From Neurospora intermedia (Eukaryota > Ascomycota > Sordariomycetes > Sordariales > Sordariaceae), in the NCBI GenBank assembly GCA_037102815.1, contig BTPP01000009.1, forward strand, positions 62,001 to 126,000: 64,000 nucleotides of DNA. Reading direction: 5' to 3'. Below are positions 10,454 through 21,975 of the stretch, piece by piece. A model generated the notes under the pieces. The model ran no database searches, was not told the DNA's origin, and saw only the letters and a program-made list of their open reading frames with translations. Position numbers and translations under genes: made by a program. Numbering within the stretch: the stretch's first letter is position 1; each line of letters begins with the position of its first letter.

Positions 10454-13400
10454 CTAATTCTTACCTCTAAAAAACATATTGACCCTCCCCATCATTCCCT
10501 GCAACCCTTTCAGTGCCTTTCCATCCTCCTTGGCCTGCCTCTGCGTCTCGTCCCACCCCTCTCTGATCCACCCCGGCAACTTGGCCCTCACATGCTCCTT
10601 CTCAAACCGACTGTCTATCAACACAATCGCCGCGTAATCGTTCTGATGCCGGATCGCTCTTCCAATCGACTGGTTGACGGCACGAAGCGTGGCGTTTTCG
10701 TAGAATTGGTGGGAGTCGCGCGCAGCGAGTTTGCGGACGTTGGGAGGTTTGTGTTTATCCTTGTTTCTGGACGAAGAGGGGTTGATGGAGTGGTGGGTGG
10801 TGTTGGACGGAGGCGGAATCACTGGGGCGGGAAGAGGTGCGGTGGCGGTGCTGGTTTGTTGGGAGGCGGTATACCGCTTGATAAAGTTCGCTTCGAGATA
10901 CTCTCTGCGCGCTAGCCATTCGGGGGAGTGAGGGTTGGGATAAGGCATGCCGACGACGATGACGCACCGGCCGAGGCGGTCGGAGAAGTTGATGCCTTCG
11001 GACATCTTGCCGCCTATTACCGACAGCAACATGGCGCCTCTGACCCGACTCCCGGCCGGAGAGAGAGGACGGACTTCGGAATGGATGACGTCGCTGTACT
11101 TTTGAAGCGTCTGCTCGCTCGACTCGGTTTTGGAGTCTATGAACAGGGCTTTCTTGCTTTCGAGTCGCTCCCAGATGGTTTTGGGGCCCATGGCTTGCTC
11201 GTGCGTCTTCCAGACTCCAATGACTTCTTCCAAGTAGCCGTAAGAGGGGAAGAAGGCGACGACGCCGTCCGGTACAACAGAGCAAAGATTGAGTAGCACC
11301 AAGCCGAGGCGGTTGATCATGTTGGGATTGCTGCGCTTGGCAAAGGTGAAGTCGAAGCAGTCCTCGCCGATTCCCGTGTCCACTTTTGGATTGGGGGCGA
11401 TGGAACCCAGAGTCCAGACGCAGAGGTTGTCTGGGGGAATGACATGTCCGCAGCTGAGTGTTGTGATCTTCTCTGGCGGTACGTCTGGGAATAAATGTGC
11501 TTTGTAGTCCTCGAAAGGGGACATCGTTCCACCAGCCAGGATGACCGCCCTGGCGCTCTCCGCAATCGACGAAAATGCGTGTGTCGGCGAGAGAAGCATG
11601 TAGCTGAGCTTCATATCCTGCAGTTCGCCCCTAGGTGGAGGTATCTTCTCATAGAAGATCCTGCCCTCCGAGCTCAGATTTGTCAAGGCCGTCAAAAAGG
11701 AGCACAGAGTGTGGAGCACTGGTGGCCTGCCCTGCCTCGCCTTTATCTCCGTCTCGGTTTCCTCATCATCTGTGTCCCGACCTTCTTCCTCGCAATAACT
11801 GATGTACCCCTCGATCTTGAATGCCAACTTGCTCTCCTGGACATACCGTATCAACTTGTACAAGTTGATTTGATCCGCACCGCCCGTCTTCAACAAAAGG
11901 CTGGTGTCAAGCACAATTCCTTCCTGGTCTGCCTTGAGCCCCAAAGCAGCCTTATCCAGTTTTGTTTTGATGTACACTCCCAGAGCTTCCACGACTCTTT
12001 GTAGCTGAGCGACCATGACCTTGTTTTCGCCAGTTAGCTTTTGGTGAAACCGCTGGTAATACATGCCAAGTGATAGTTTCGCTCTTTTGAGGTCGGTGTA
12101 CTTGATCTCAGCAGCATGCACGTTAGATACGGCATCCATAATGTTGTGTGCTTCGTCTATAATCACGATGTTCCCTTCCAATCTAATGCCCAACGCCTCA
12201 CGGGCGCTTTTTTGTAGGAGGAGAGGATATGGCAATGTGATCACCTCTGCTCCGGGAATGGCAGCACGGGAGGCGTAGTAAGGACATATCTGTAACTGCT
12301 TGCCGGTCTGGTAGAGGTCTTCAATATCTGGGAGGGTGGCGAGAGCGGTGTCGCGAAACTCGTGGGTCGCTTTGAGGTTGGCAGCGTTTGGTAGATAGGG
12401 ACATCGTTGTTCTTTGGGTGTCTTGGGTTGCTGGAGGGATTGACACCGTTCGTTGATGGCGGCGGGGGTGCCAAGTTTGTTAACGGTGGGATTGATGCAG
12501 AGTTTTTGCCGTGAGGAAAGCGGAATCTGCTTGACGATTTCTTTAGCTGGTTCTTCTTGAGGATTTGGCGTTGGAACAGAAGCAGGAAATTCCGGCCTCC
12601 TCAGCTCCTGAATAAACTGCGTCAACTGCGAATGCGTCCTCGAGGTGTAGAAGATCTGTCCATCATGTAAGCTTCATCCTTTTTGCAAACCCCGTCATTC
12701 AGTCTAACTCACCTTAATCCCCTCCTCAGCGACTGGCCCCTCGTTCGCTTCCTTCTTCCCTCCCGCGGTCCCCATCCCCACCTTCTCCAAAAGCTCCCTC
12801 GTCTCCTTGCTCAACTGACCCATCGGGTCATTCTCGTCCAGCCCCCCTTCATCCCTCCAATCCCCAATCAAGAACTCCTTGTCCTCATCACTGGCTGTCA
12901 ACCCTCTACTGCCGCCGCTCTCCTTCTTTTTTCCCCCCTTTTCCTCATCCCCTTTCCCCCGATCCAACTTCCTCCTCTTTCCACCTCTCGCTTGCCCTTC
13001 CTCCCCTTCCTTCTCCATCTCCCTCTCCTTTTGCCTTATCCTCTCCAGCGTTCTTTCCATCTCTTCATACTTCTGCGCCAACTCCTCCCGTTTCCTCTTG
13101 ATGGCACTTTCCACCATCCATTCCGGCTCCCCGGATGCCTCCATTTGCTGCTGAATTTTTTCGATTTCGGCTTCGAATTGCAACCGCTTATGGTTACGCA
13201 GCCAGGTCAAGGAGCCGCAGATTAGTGATAACGACTTGCCGGTGCCGGTGGGAGACTCAAAGAGGGCGATTTGTGCGTGGCCCTTGGGGACACTGCTGCT
13301 ACTACTCGAAACTTTGTCTTTATCTTTGCTGGTAGTGGTTCTGGGAGTGACGGATAGTGATGGTTCTGTGGCCCTATCTGCGAGGTGGACGGTAGGGGCG

Positions 13401-13717
13401 GTGGTAGGATTAATTAGGGGGGGCGTGGATGGGGACGTGGAGGGGGTGCTGGGGATGAGCGTGGCGGCAGTCGATGAGAAGGTGGCAGAAGGGGCGTTGT
13501 TGTTCGTGCTGTTGGTCGTTGTTTGGGGGGACACGGCGACGGTTCGGTCTAGAACAGAATACAGAGTTTGCATAAAGGCCGTTTGGATAGGGTAGGGAGT
13601 GTATGGGTGGTTGAAGTCGGTTGGTGGTGGTTTCATGTTGTCGGAATTCTGGGAGTCCCTTTGGATAAAGGAGGGGGCTATGACGTTGATGTCGGGTATT
13701 GGTAGTGTGGAAGCCAT
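10454..13717 (-). CDS. chl1: ATP-dependent Fe-S DNA helicase Chl1 (DDX11/FANCJ family)
   Basis: Superfamily 2 5'-3' DNA helicase needed for sister-chromatid cohesion and replication-fork integrity in the nucleus. Two exons on the minus strand: 13717-12713 (335 codons) and 12655-10454. They are separated by a 57-bp intron with GTGAGT donor and CAG acceptor, giving 1068 residues. The join reads EEGIK-IFYTSRTHSQL, the conserved motif Ia of the family. Seen: a Q-motif-like start at about 35-57; Walker A SPTGTGKS at about 155-162; four Fe-S cluster cysteines at about 388, 406, 420 and 459; the DEAH box IIDEAH at about 500-505; and motif VI QSIGRAIRHQ at about 997-1006. A charged Lys/Glu-rich insertion at about 190-270 splits the region after Walker A, as is usual in Chl1. 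All core motifs look intact. XPD and FANCJ are related, but Chl1 fits best by the long charged insertion and C-terminal sequence. Confidence 0.93.
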
Positions 13718-13835
13718 TCTGTAGTATTTTTGTGATTGCTGCGCTGAACGCTGGTGAGGAGGATGTGGTGAGATATAGAATCAGGTAGGTAAGTAGAGGT
13801 AGTGATGGGTTATGGTGGATGGGTGAATTCTTCGA

Positions 13836-13843
13836 TTTCGCGG
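13836..13843 (+). promoter_or_regulatory. E2F/SBF-like site upstream of chl1
   Basis: TTTCGCGG lies about 120 bp upstream of the chl1 start. It matches the core of sites bound by E2F/MBF-type G1-S regulators. Single occurrence; no conservation data. Confidence 0.3.
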
Positions 13844-14052
13844 CAACGAACAAAAAGTCACAAAAGTGGGGTAGACGAGAGGTTTTCTTGGAGAGATGTT
13901 GGAACAGTCTGGAATATCAAAACAATGCAATGTATGGCGCCTACGCAACGAGACTGTGTGATGGAGATGACTCTTCCAAAGAACATGGATGTTGGAGATG
14001 CAGGTTGCGTTACGTGACGAACAAACCGTGACGAGAGGGATGAGTAGCGAGG

Positions 14053-14060
14053 TCACGTGA
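14053..14060. promoter_or_regulatory. TCACGTGA palindrome (bHLH/Cbf1-type E-box)
   Basis: Perfect 8-bp palindrome about 340 bp upstream of the chl1 start and about 400 bp past the cdc7 stop. bHLH factors of the Cbf1/USF type bind this core. Function is inferred from the motif only. Confidence 0.35.
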
Positions 14061-14456
14061 GTTCGTGTTCAGTGCTGTGCTTCCAGATTGGGCAGTTCTG
14101 TTACGGTGCTGCCTGCTCAGGGGCAAAGTCAAGAACGAAGTCTCCAGCAATAAGTAACTGCTTGCAACAAGATTGATGAATACCTCTATGCTAAGGCATT
14201 GTGCCTACCTACAGTATTAATCACCTCCCTGCGCCAATGCGATCGGATGGTATCTAAAACCATATCTACCTAATCATGAATCCGCCAGACCCGACTTTAA
14301 GTAATTCATACACCAATATGAACAAGCAACGCCCAGCGCCTATTATGCTACCATTCCCGGTTGAACGCCTTTAACCTTTCGCACCCCCCTTGGACTGTCT
14401 CACGTCACCAATCAATGCCATACAATACTCCGGAGACAATCCGTGAATCCAGGCCA

Positions 14457-16105
14457 CTAAACCCGCAAGATATCCATCTCATCCTCCTCCCCCTCTTCCT
14501 CTTCCTCGCCACTTTGGCTTCCGCCATGTTCCTTCTCTAATCCCATCTGCAAAAAGGGATGATTCAATGCATCCTCTGCACTGATTCTCCTCGCTGGATC
14601 CAGGTCCATACACTTGGCCAAAAACTCCACCGCCAATTTCTCATCCTCGGGCATCTTGACGCCCGTATCCCGACACGTGCTCCAGAGAATGATGCGCTCG
14701 AAACTGAACCCCTGCGTACCTATCGTCGGGATGGTCGTCTCAAACATGCACCCATGGAGCTGGCCGGCCTGTCGCATGCGCTTAATACCGAAGATGGTGG
14801 CAATCTCGATCATGGCTTCGACGTCGTCGGCTGAGTTGAAGAAGGGGAAGCGTTTGGACAGGATGGTGAGGAGGATCACGCCGGCAGACCAAATATCGAT
14901 TTTGGTGGTTTGCTCCGTACACTTGAACAGCACTTCGGGCGCACGGAAGCCTCGGGTGCCAGCGCGGTTGGCGCGCCGCGAGGGGCGCGTGTCTTGTTTC
15001 GGGTAGCCGTTGTGCGGCACACTGGAGTTGAGGTGGGCGGTGCGAAGGCGGTTGCGCCGAGTGGTCGAATCCTCATGACAGAGGCAGGGTTTGCATTCGG
15101 ACCCCTCACGCTCAGCAAGACCAAAGTCGACGAGAACACCGCGCCTGGTGGCGGGGTCGTAGAGAAAGTTTGTGGGTTTGATGTCACGGTGAAGGATCTT
15201 GTGGCGGTGGACGCTCTCGAGCGCAGTGAAGAGGGACCGCAGGTAGATGGCGATATCCGTAGGTGTCATCTTGCGAAAGTATTCGCGGAAGTCGGCATGG
15301 CGGAAGTAAGGGAGGATAGCAATAACCTGGTCGGTCTCGCGGAAGGCGGTGATTAGCGGGCAGACTGATGTGCAGCCGCGCAGGTCGTGTAGCAAGTCGA
15401 GCTCGTTCAGAATACGGGTGGGAGAGGAGGTGACGTAGATCTTCTTGATGGCGACATATTTGGGTTTGCGTCGTGGGCGACTGGTCATACTGGAGCCCGA
15501 GCTGCGTCCGTATGTCCTGAGAGGGGGAGGCGCCCACTTGTCACTTTCTTGTTCGTAGTCCCACGAATTGTCGTACTGATCGTAGACGAGGTCTTCGGCT
15601 TTGTAAACGGTCGAAAAGGTGCCTGGAAAAGCGAAGTGGTCAGCTTGGTGGCTGGTGATAAAGGGTCTTGGTCTTGGTGATTCGAACCTTCTCCGATGCG
15701 CTTGATCAGCCGATATTGCTGTCGGAAATTGGGAAAGGTGTTTTGGAGTTTCTCCATGTCGTCCTGAATGTTGGGGTCGACAACGCCGTCGTCTGAGCTG
15801 TCGGAAGAGACCGAATCTTGGTCATCGTCTTCGTCCTCGTGTTGATCCTCCTGTTGCTCCCCTTCGCCCTCTGTAGCACTGCTTGCTTCGACCTCCTCTC
15901 CGGCCTGTCGCGGCTCCTCCTCTTCCTCGTCGTCGTGTTGTTCATGTTCGTCCACGTTGTGGGCGTCATGGCGGCCAGTGTTGCCGTAATGGTGTTGTTG
16001 CTCTGCCTCCTCGCTCATTTCGGTATCCTGAGTGGAGGGCGCATCTTGGTGTAAGCGGAAGTGTTCTTCTTCTCGTTGGCGACGTGTTGAGGTAACGGCC
16101 GCCAT
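14457..16105 (-). CDS. cdc7: Cdc7/Hsk1-type serine/threonine kinase (DDK catalytic subunit)
   Basis: Catalytic subunit of Dbf4-dependent kinase, which phosphorylates Mcm2-7 to fire replication origins. Two exons on the minus strand, 16105-15688 and 15622-14457, with a 65-bp intron (GTTCGA donor, CCAG acceptor), give 527 residues. The join restores the Gly-rich loop RIGEGTFSTVYKAEDL. Seen: an acidic, Gln/Glu-rich N-terminal tail to about residue 110; the Gly loop at about 137-145; an insertion before the VAIK lysine (K199); the catalytic loop HRDIKPTN from 284 (D286); DFG at 305-307; a roughly 60-residue insert before APE at 367-369; and an acidic tail. Kinase inserts at these two places and the sequence TPTDIAIYLRSLF are typical of Cdc7. 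The frame is open upstream to 16363, but the start at 16105 is preferred because upstream residues look like untranslated leader. Divergent from cnd1. Confidence 0.92.
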
Positions 16106-16928
16106 TGGACCTTCTTCTGCTAGCAAAGGATGATGCGACTGACAGTGGAGCCGAGCGCGAGGGTGGTCAGGGCGAATTCGAGTGTCGAGAGACCAGCAAG
16201 AACCAGCGCGAGGGCCATTAATCTTGGGGAGACAACAATTGGCTGAAGTTGAACCAAGAACCTCAAGAGACCACGGAAGGAAGGAAAGAGCAGAAAAACA
16301 CAAAACTGAAGAAGAAAGTGAAGAGTGGTTGGGGGTCAGATTCAGTTGTGTCTTGTCGGTCAAAATCCCATGTCAGGGCAGTGACGGAATTATTTTGGCG
16401 GTAAACAACAAAGTGAACAATCAATAGCGCAAGAGGGGCCGGTGCACGGGCCATTCAAGACGCGACTTGCACCCAAAAGTGGAAGTTTATTGAGCAGAAT
16501 GCAGGCACGCGTCAAAAAGTCAACAAACAGCCCCGTTGCTAGGGCCGATCTCCCCCACAATTACAGAACATCCAACCCCACTGGGACCACTGTAGCACAC
16601 TGCAACGCTAGTAACTGAGTGCTCGCGGCGCAATCCATCCCGTCGCATTCCCAGGTTGGAGGGGACGGAACTTGAACATTTCAATCTTCCCTTGACTTGT
16701 CTGACCAAAACACCATCGGCAGCGGGCAGCATCACACATCACCACCACCACCACCCAGCTCCCGCCCCGTCGACGTCACTGCAGGCAGCCGACCGCCGTA
16801 ATTTCTAGTTCAGTTTAGTCGGTCTCTAATTGTTGTCCTTTTGCCTCCAGCCTTTTATCGTCCCTCTTCCCGCGATACCTTTCCCCTCGATTTGATACCC
16901 CCGCCCACCAGGCCACCAGTCCACCATC
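16106..16928. promoter_or_regulatory. Shared divergent promoter region of cdc7 and cnd1
   Basis: 823 bp between two start codons that point away from each other. It contains ACGCGTCA at 16507-16514, roughly central. I see no gene in it; the open frames it contains lack domains and read like leader sequence. A CACCAC-type repeat occurs at about 16740-16756 in the probable cnd1 leader. Both flanking genes act in the chromosome cycle, so joint control is plausible but inferred. Confidence 0.5.
16507..16514 (+). promoter_or_regulatory. MCB/MBF site ACGCGTCA
   Basis: Matches the MBF consensus ACGCGTNA, known in yeasts to drive G1-S transcription. It lies about 400 bp upstream of each of cdc7 and cnd1. 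A weaker relative (ACGCGA) lies at about 16460-16465. Seen directly; activity is inferred. Confidence 0.5.
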
Positions 16929-19900
16929 ATGGACTCGATAAACTTCGACATCAACAATGCGCTCAAGCATTACATGGACGATCCCGCCAGCATCCCAACA
17001 CCAGAAGCTGACACCGCTCTTGTCGACTGCGAGAACGAGCCCGAATCCCTCAGCGACAACGGCCTCATCAACAGCATCCTCAACCCCATTGTCGACGCCG
17101 TCGCCGAGAACCCAGACGCCATTACGCGCGCCCACATATTTGACTCGTTGCAGTTTCTCCTCAAGTGCGCTTCCATTCTCTCCGACTGTTTCCTGCTCTC
17201 CCCTACATCCCGGTGTCCCCTGGTGCCCAAAGCGACTACACCTAGTCCACCATGAGCTCTATGTCGCAACACATGACTACAGCCAGACAAGGCTGCGGCT
17301 AACACTCTCCCATCTCTAGATACACCTCCTTCCTATCAGCACATGCGCTCAGCAAAATCTTCGATCTGATCACCTCGGGACTCGCTACCGAAGCCGATGT
17401 TGTGCATCACGACCTAGAAGCCGAAGAACAAGAGCTTCTCGCCCACCACAAGCAGCTGCTCGACATTTACGCCTTTCTCCTACAATGGACCATCGCCGGT
17501 GTCGAGGCCAAGGCTGCCGAAAAGGCTTCCAATACCGTAACAACCAGAGGCCGCGGAAAGCCAAAGAAGCCCACAGGGAGAGACGGCACCTGGGATTCAT
17601 CGGCGCAACTCGAGACGGCTCTAAATACCATGGTCAAGGCTCTTAGGCTGAAGCTCGCCAGGATATTCATGACCACGTCGGAGCGCGACACCTTTATTGG
17701 TCTGTTGACTCGTCCGGTGTATATGATACTCGAGAGCGAGCAACGAACCAAGAATACCAGCATACGTATGCACTGCTGGAAGGTGCTGTGTGTTGCCATT
17801 AAACACCATGGTCACGGCTATGCCGCGCAAATCTCGATTGTCCAGAACCTGACCTACTTTGAGCACTTGGCTGAGCCCATGGCCGAGTTCCTCCACATCT
17901 TGGCCGAGCAATACGACTACCCGCAGCTAGCCGAGGAAATCCTACGAGAGCTCAGTAACAAGGAGTTCAACAGCAACGACAACAAGGGCCCCAAATCCGT
18001 CTCGACCTTTATGATCAAGCTTTCCGAACTGGCACCCAGGATCATCATCAAGCAGGTGACCCTGCTGGCCAAGCAGCTAGATAGCGAATCGTATACCCTA
18101 CGTTGCGCTTTGATCGAAGTCTTTGGCAACATGTTGATACACCTTAGCAAGTCGGCCGAGAGAGGCGAGAACCACAAAACCCAGATGAACGCCTTCTTTG
18201 ATGTCTTGGAAGAAAGGTTTCTCGACATCAACCCTTACTGTCGTGTCAGGGCCATCCAGGTTTACATCAAGCTCTGCGAGTTGGAGCAAAAGTTTCCCAA
18301 GCGCCGACAGAAAGCCGCGGAGCTCGCTTGCCGCAGTCTCGAAGACAAGAGCAGCCACGTCAGGAGAAATGCCATCAAGTTGCTCGGCACCTTGATCAGA
18401 ACTCATCCCTTCACCGCTCTCCATGGTGCCCAGTTGGCCAGGAAGGATTGGCAGGAGCGCTTGAGCAAAGTGGAAGAAGAGCTCAACGCTTTGAAGCCAC
18501 CGGTGGATGCTCCGGGGCTGGATGGCGAGGCCGGCAACACCTCCGTAGACCCAGCACTCCTCGACGATGCCACCCAGATGATGGAATCTCCCAGAAAGCA
18601 GCCATCAGAGATGACAGAGGAGGAAAAGATTGCAGCCATTCGCAGGGCCCAAGAAGAAGCAGCTACCTCTGAAGCCATCGAGAAGCTCACACTGACTAAG
18701 CGCTACTACAGCGAGGCGCTCAAGTTTATCGACGTCCTCCACGAGGCCACCGAGACCGTCTGCCAGCTGCTCGGATCCAAAAACAAGAGCGAGGTCATCG
18801 AGGCCATGGACTACTTTGAGATCGGCGACGCATACAACATCGAGCAGAACAAGATCGGCATCCGTCGCATGCTCAGGCTGATCTGGACCAAGGGTAATAG
18901 CGATGAAGGCAAGGGCGTGCAGACCCATCTGATCGAGTGCTACAAGAGACTATTCTTCGAGGCGCCTGGCAACTTCAATGCCAATGACGCGGCGACGTAC
19001 ATTGCTAGGAACATGATTAGTTTGACGTTCGGTGCCACTCCTGCTGAGTTGACTTCGCTGGAACAGCTGCTTAGCACCATGATGAGATCGGGCATGATCT
19101 CGGATCTGGTCATTGCTAAGCTGTGGCAGGTGTACGGCGTGCAGAAGCGGGAGATTTCGAGGACACAGCGTCGGGGCGCCATCATTGTGCTGGGTATGCT
19201 GGCCACGGCCAATCCCGAGATTGTCGTGGGCGAGATGGAGACCATGCTTCGTACCGGTCTCGGCGCTCACGGTCGGGCAGATCTTCAACTGGCCAAGTAC
19301 ACATGCGTTGCTCTTCGACGCATCAACCCCACAGGTCGTCAGTCCAAGGATTCCGGTATCAAGTTCTCCCGGCTACCGAACGACCATGCCCTGCTCATCA
19401 AGCTTGCTGCCATCACCGAGGTGCCCACTGACAGCAAGGAGTGGTATGGTGTTGCCGAACAAGCCATCAATGCCATCTATGCCATCGCCAAGCACCCCGA
19501 CGTTTTGTGCTCCGAGATCATTCGCCGCAAGACCAAGGGCGTGTTCGCTCGCCCGCCCAAGTCGCGTTCGGCTTCTCATGAGGAGAAGCCATCGCCAACA
19601 GAGAGCGCAGAGCCCACGCCAGTTGAAGAGCCCAACCCGGACGCCATGGACGAGGACGAGCCCACATCCGCCCAAGCACCAGCCGCCACCCAACCAGAAG
19701 ATGCCGAAGCCAAGAAGCAACACCGAGAACACGCCATCGCCCTTTCCCAGCTCCTCTTTATTGTTGGCCACGTAGCCATCAAGCAGATCGTTCATTTGGA
19801 ACTGTGTGAATTGGACTTTAAGCGCCGTAAACAGGAGAAGGAAAAGGCAGCTGGAACCACAAGCAAGCGTACATCCCTTTCGGCCTCCGCTTCCACCAAT

Positions 19901-20833
19901 CGCCGCAAATCAGGCGGCCCCAAAGCCGCCAAGGACGAAGAAGAACAAGACGAACTCGACCTCATTGGCGGCACCACCGAAGACGACTTCACCGAAGCCA
20001 TCTTTCATATTCGCGAGCGCGAACTGCTCTATGGGCCGCAATCCCTCCTGGCCATGTTCGGCCCCATGGTGTCGGAAATCTGCGCTAACAACACCACTTA
20101 CCGCAACCGCGAACTCCAGCAAGCCGCCACCCTGTGTCTCGCCAAGCTCATGTGCGTCAGCTCCGAATACTGCGAAGCCAACCTCCCCCTTCTCATCACC
20201 ATTATGGAGCGCTCCGTCGACCCCACCGTGCGCTCCAACGCCGTCATCGCCCTTGGCGACATGGCCGTGTGCTTCAACCATCTCATCGACGAAAACACCG
20301 ACTTCCTCTACCGCCGCCTGTCGGACCCGGACCCCTCGGTCAAGCGCACGTGTCTCATGACGCTCACCTTTCTCATCTTGGCCGGACAGGTCAAGGTCAA
20401 GGGCCAACTGGCGTCAATGGCCCTGTGTCTCGAAGACGGGGATAAGCGTATCGCTGACTTGGCGAGGATGTTCTTCACCGAACTCTCCACCAAAGACAAT
20501 GCGGTCTACAACCACTTTGTCGACATGTTCAGCTTGCTTTCGTCCGACCCGAGTCTGGAAGAAGAGGGTTTCAGGAGGGTGGTCAAGTTCTTGCTCGGCT
20601 TCGTGGAGAAGGATAGGCATGCCAAGCAGCTGGCGGAGAAGCTGGCGGCGAGATTGCAGAGGTGTGATACGGAGAGGCAGTGGAATGATGTTGCCTTTGC
20701 GCTGGGTCTATTGCAGCACAAGAATGAGGAGATTGCTAAAGTGGTGTCGGAGGGTTTCAAGGTGGTTCCCTCTGGGCAACAGGGGATGCAAGCGACGCAG
20801 GGAGCTACGCAAGCTACCCAGGCGAGAGCTTGA
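16929..20833 (+). CDS. cnd1: Condensin complex non-SMC subunit 1 (Cnd1/Ycs4/CAP-D2)
   Basis: HEAT-repeat subunit of condensin I, which binds the Smc2-Smc4 kleisin ring and is needed for mitotic chromosome compaction and rDNA segregation. Two exons, 16929-17164 and 17320-20833, with a 155-bp intron (GTGCGC donor, CTCTAG acceptor), give 1249 residues. The join reads LQFLLKYTSFLSAHAL. Seen: an N-terminal helical domain at about 1-300 with a basic loop near 115-125 (RGRGKPKKPTGR); HEAT-like helical pairs through the middle; an acidic Pro/Glu linker at about 830-875; a Lys/Ser-rich linker at about 915-950; and the conserved C-terminal Cnd1 domain at about 985-1200. The last includes LTFLILAGQVKVKG and the following EDGDKRIADLARMFF. 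The C-terminal tail ends in repeated ATQ units. Length fits the family. No breaks. It shares its upstream region with cdc7. Confidence 0.94.
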
Positions 20834-21975
20834 GGAAATGTGGAATGGATAATGGAGATTGGGGATGAATGTTTATAAACTTGATGTCTTTTGTGGTGTA
20901 GATGGGTGTTAGAAGAGGTTGGATGTGTGGAATGGATCTTGGAAAATTCGAAAATGGTTCGGATATTGGGACTTGGGTGGACGGCGTTAGGCGTGTTGTA
21001 TCATGGCCATGTCAAACTTTGGAAAGGACCCCACCTAGCGGTAAAGCATCTGCTCTATGAGAATAGTATTAGCGGTTTCTCTTTCAGCCTTGCCATCAGG
21101 CAGTTCGGCAAATGGAATCGCAACCCTTTTCACCAATATTCAGGAGTGTTTTTAGTTTTTACCATACTTGTCGGTCAAACGACGTTGCAGTGCTGGGATA
21201 GCCGGGTCGCTATGACCGGGAGTCCCAGCGCGGTTAAACAGACTGATGAATGGGAAAATCTGGGGTAGCGTCTGTGGGAATCATGGCATCCTCGAATCGG
21301 GATGGGCCATCGGGATGGTGCAGGATGGTGAAGTGCGCCGGGGTTGGGGTATGGACGTGAGGCTGGGGATGGTGAGCAGTTTGAGATAACGTAGAGGTAG
21401 TCGTACGACTTGTAGGCTTTGCAGGTGTGAGGTTAGGGCTGATTGTAGATGAGGTCTTGGACGAAATCTTGTGATTTGATGGAGGGAATTGCAGTCAGTC
21501 CATTCACGTACACAATCCAGTTTCAAGTGAAACAGCCTTGTATCCAGGGTCTATATGGTGATATTTAGTTTCTGCTATGCCCCTCTCTCTTATTCCTTCT
21601 CTATTCGATGCTCTCGATAGTAATACAACCAGCTGTCTGTGTTTCTAGCACCAAGCGCGCCATGTGCATGTGCCATACCGTGCATCCTTCCGTGTTATGC
21701 ACCCAGTGAAACCATCTAGCACCATCTACCTACGAAGTAACACCAGACTGACAAACGCTAAACCCAAACCTACTTGTAACTCCCATTTGAACGCCATCAC
21801 TCCAGTCCCAATTACGACATCCATCATTAGGCACACATTACTTTATCCCACTTTATGTCATGCTCCTACTGCCACCCCCTTTCCCTGAGCCCCATCCCTT
21901 GCGCAAGCCTCTCTCCGTCTCTTGAGTTCCGACCCACATCTCCGTCTTCATCGCCATGGAACCTTGGAGCCATTC
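20834..21975. other. Intergenic between cnd1 and the membrane-protein gene
   Basis: About 1.1 kb between two convergent genes. It contains short open frames without domains and a small inverted repeat CTGGGA...TCCCAG at about 21193-21228. No gene or RNA gene could be supported. Confidence 0.45.

Larger units (their letters stand above)
13718..14456. other. Intergenic: chl1 upstream region and cdc7 3' flank
   Basis: About 740 bp with no gene seen. It should hold the chl1 promoter. Candidate sites are TTTCGCGG at 13836-13843, close to the E2F/SBF/MBF class, and the palindrome TCACGTGA at 14053-14060. Site meaning is inference from motif shape. Confidence 0.5.

Noticed and set aside
16106-16363. 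N-terminal extension of Cdc7 to the Met at 16363
   Set aside because: The residues do not resemble the family and include low-quality leader-like sequence; the start at 16105 gives a normal Cdc7.
17621-20620. Antisense open frames across cnd1
   Set aside because: Shadows of a GC-rich coding strand; the sense frame is full-length condensin.
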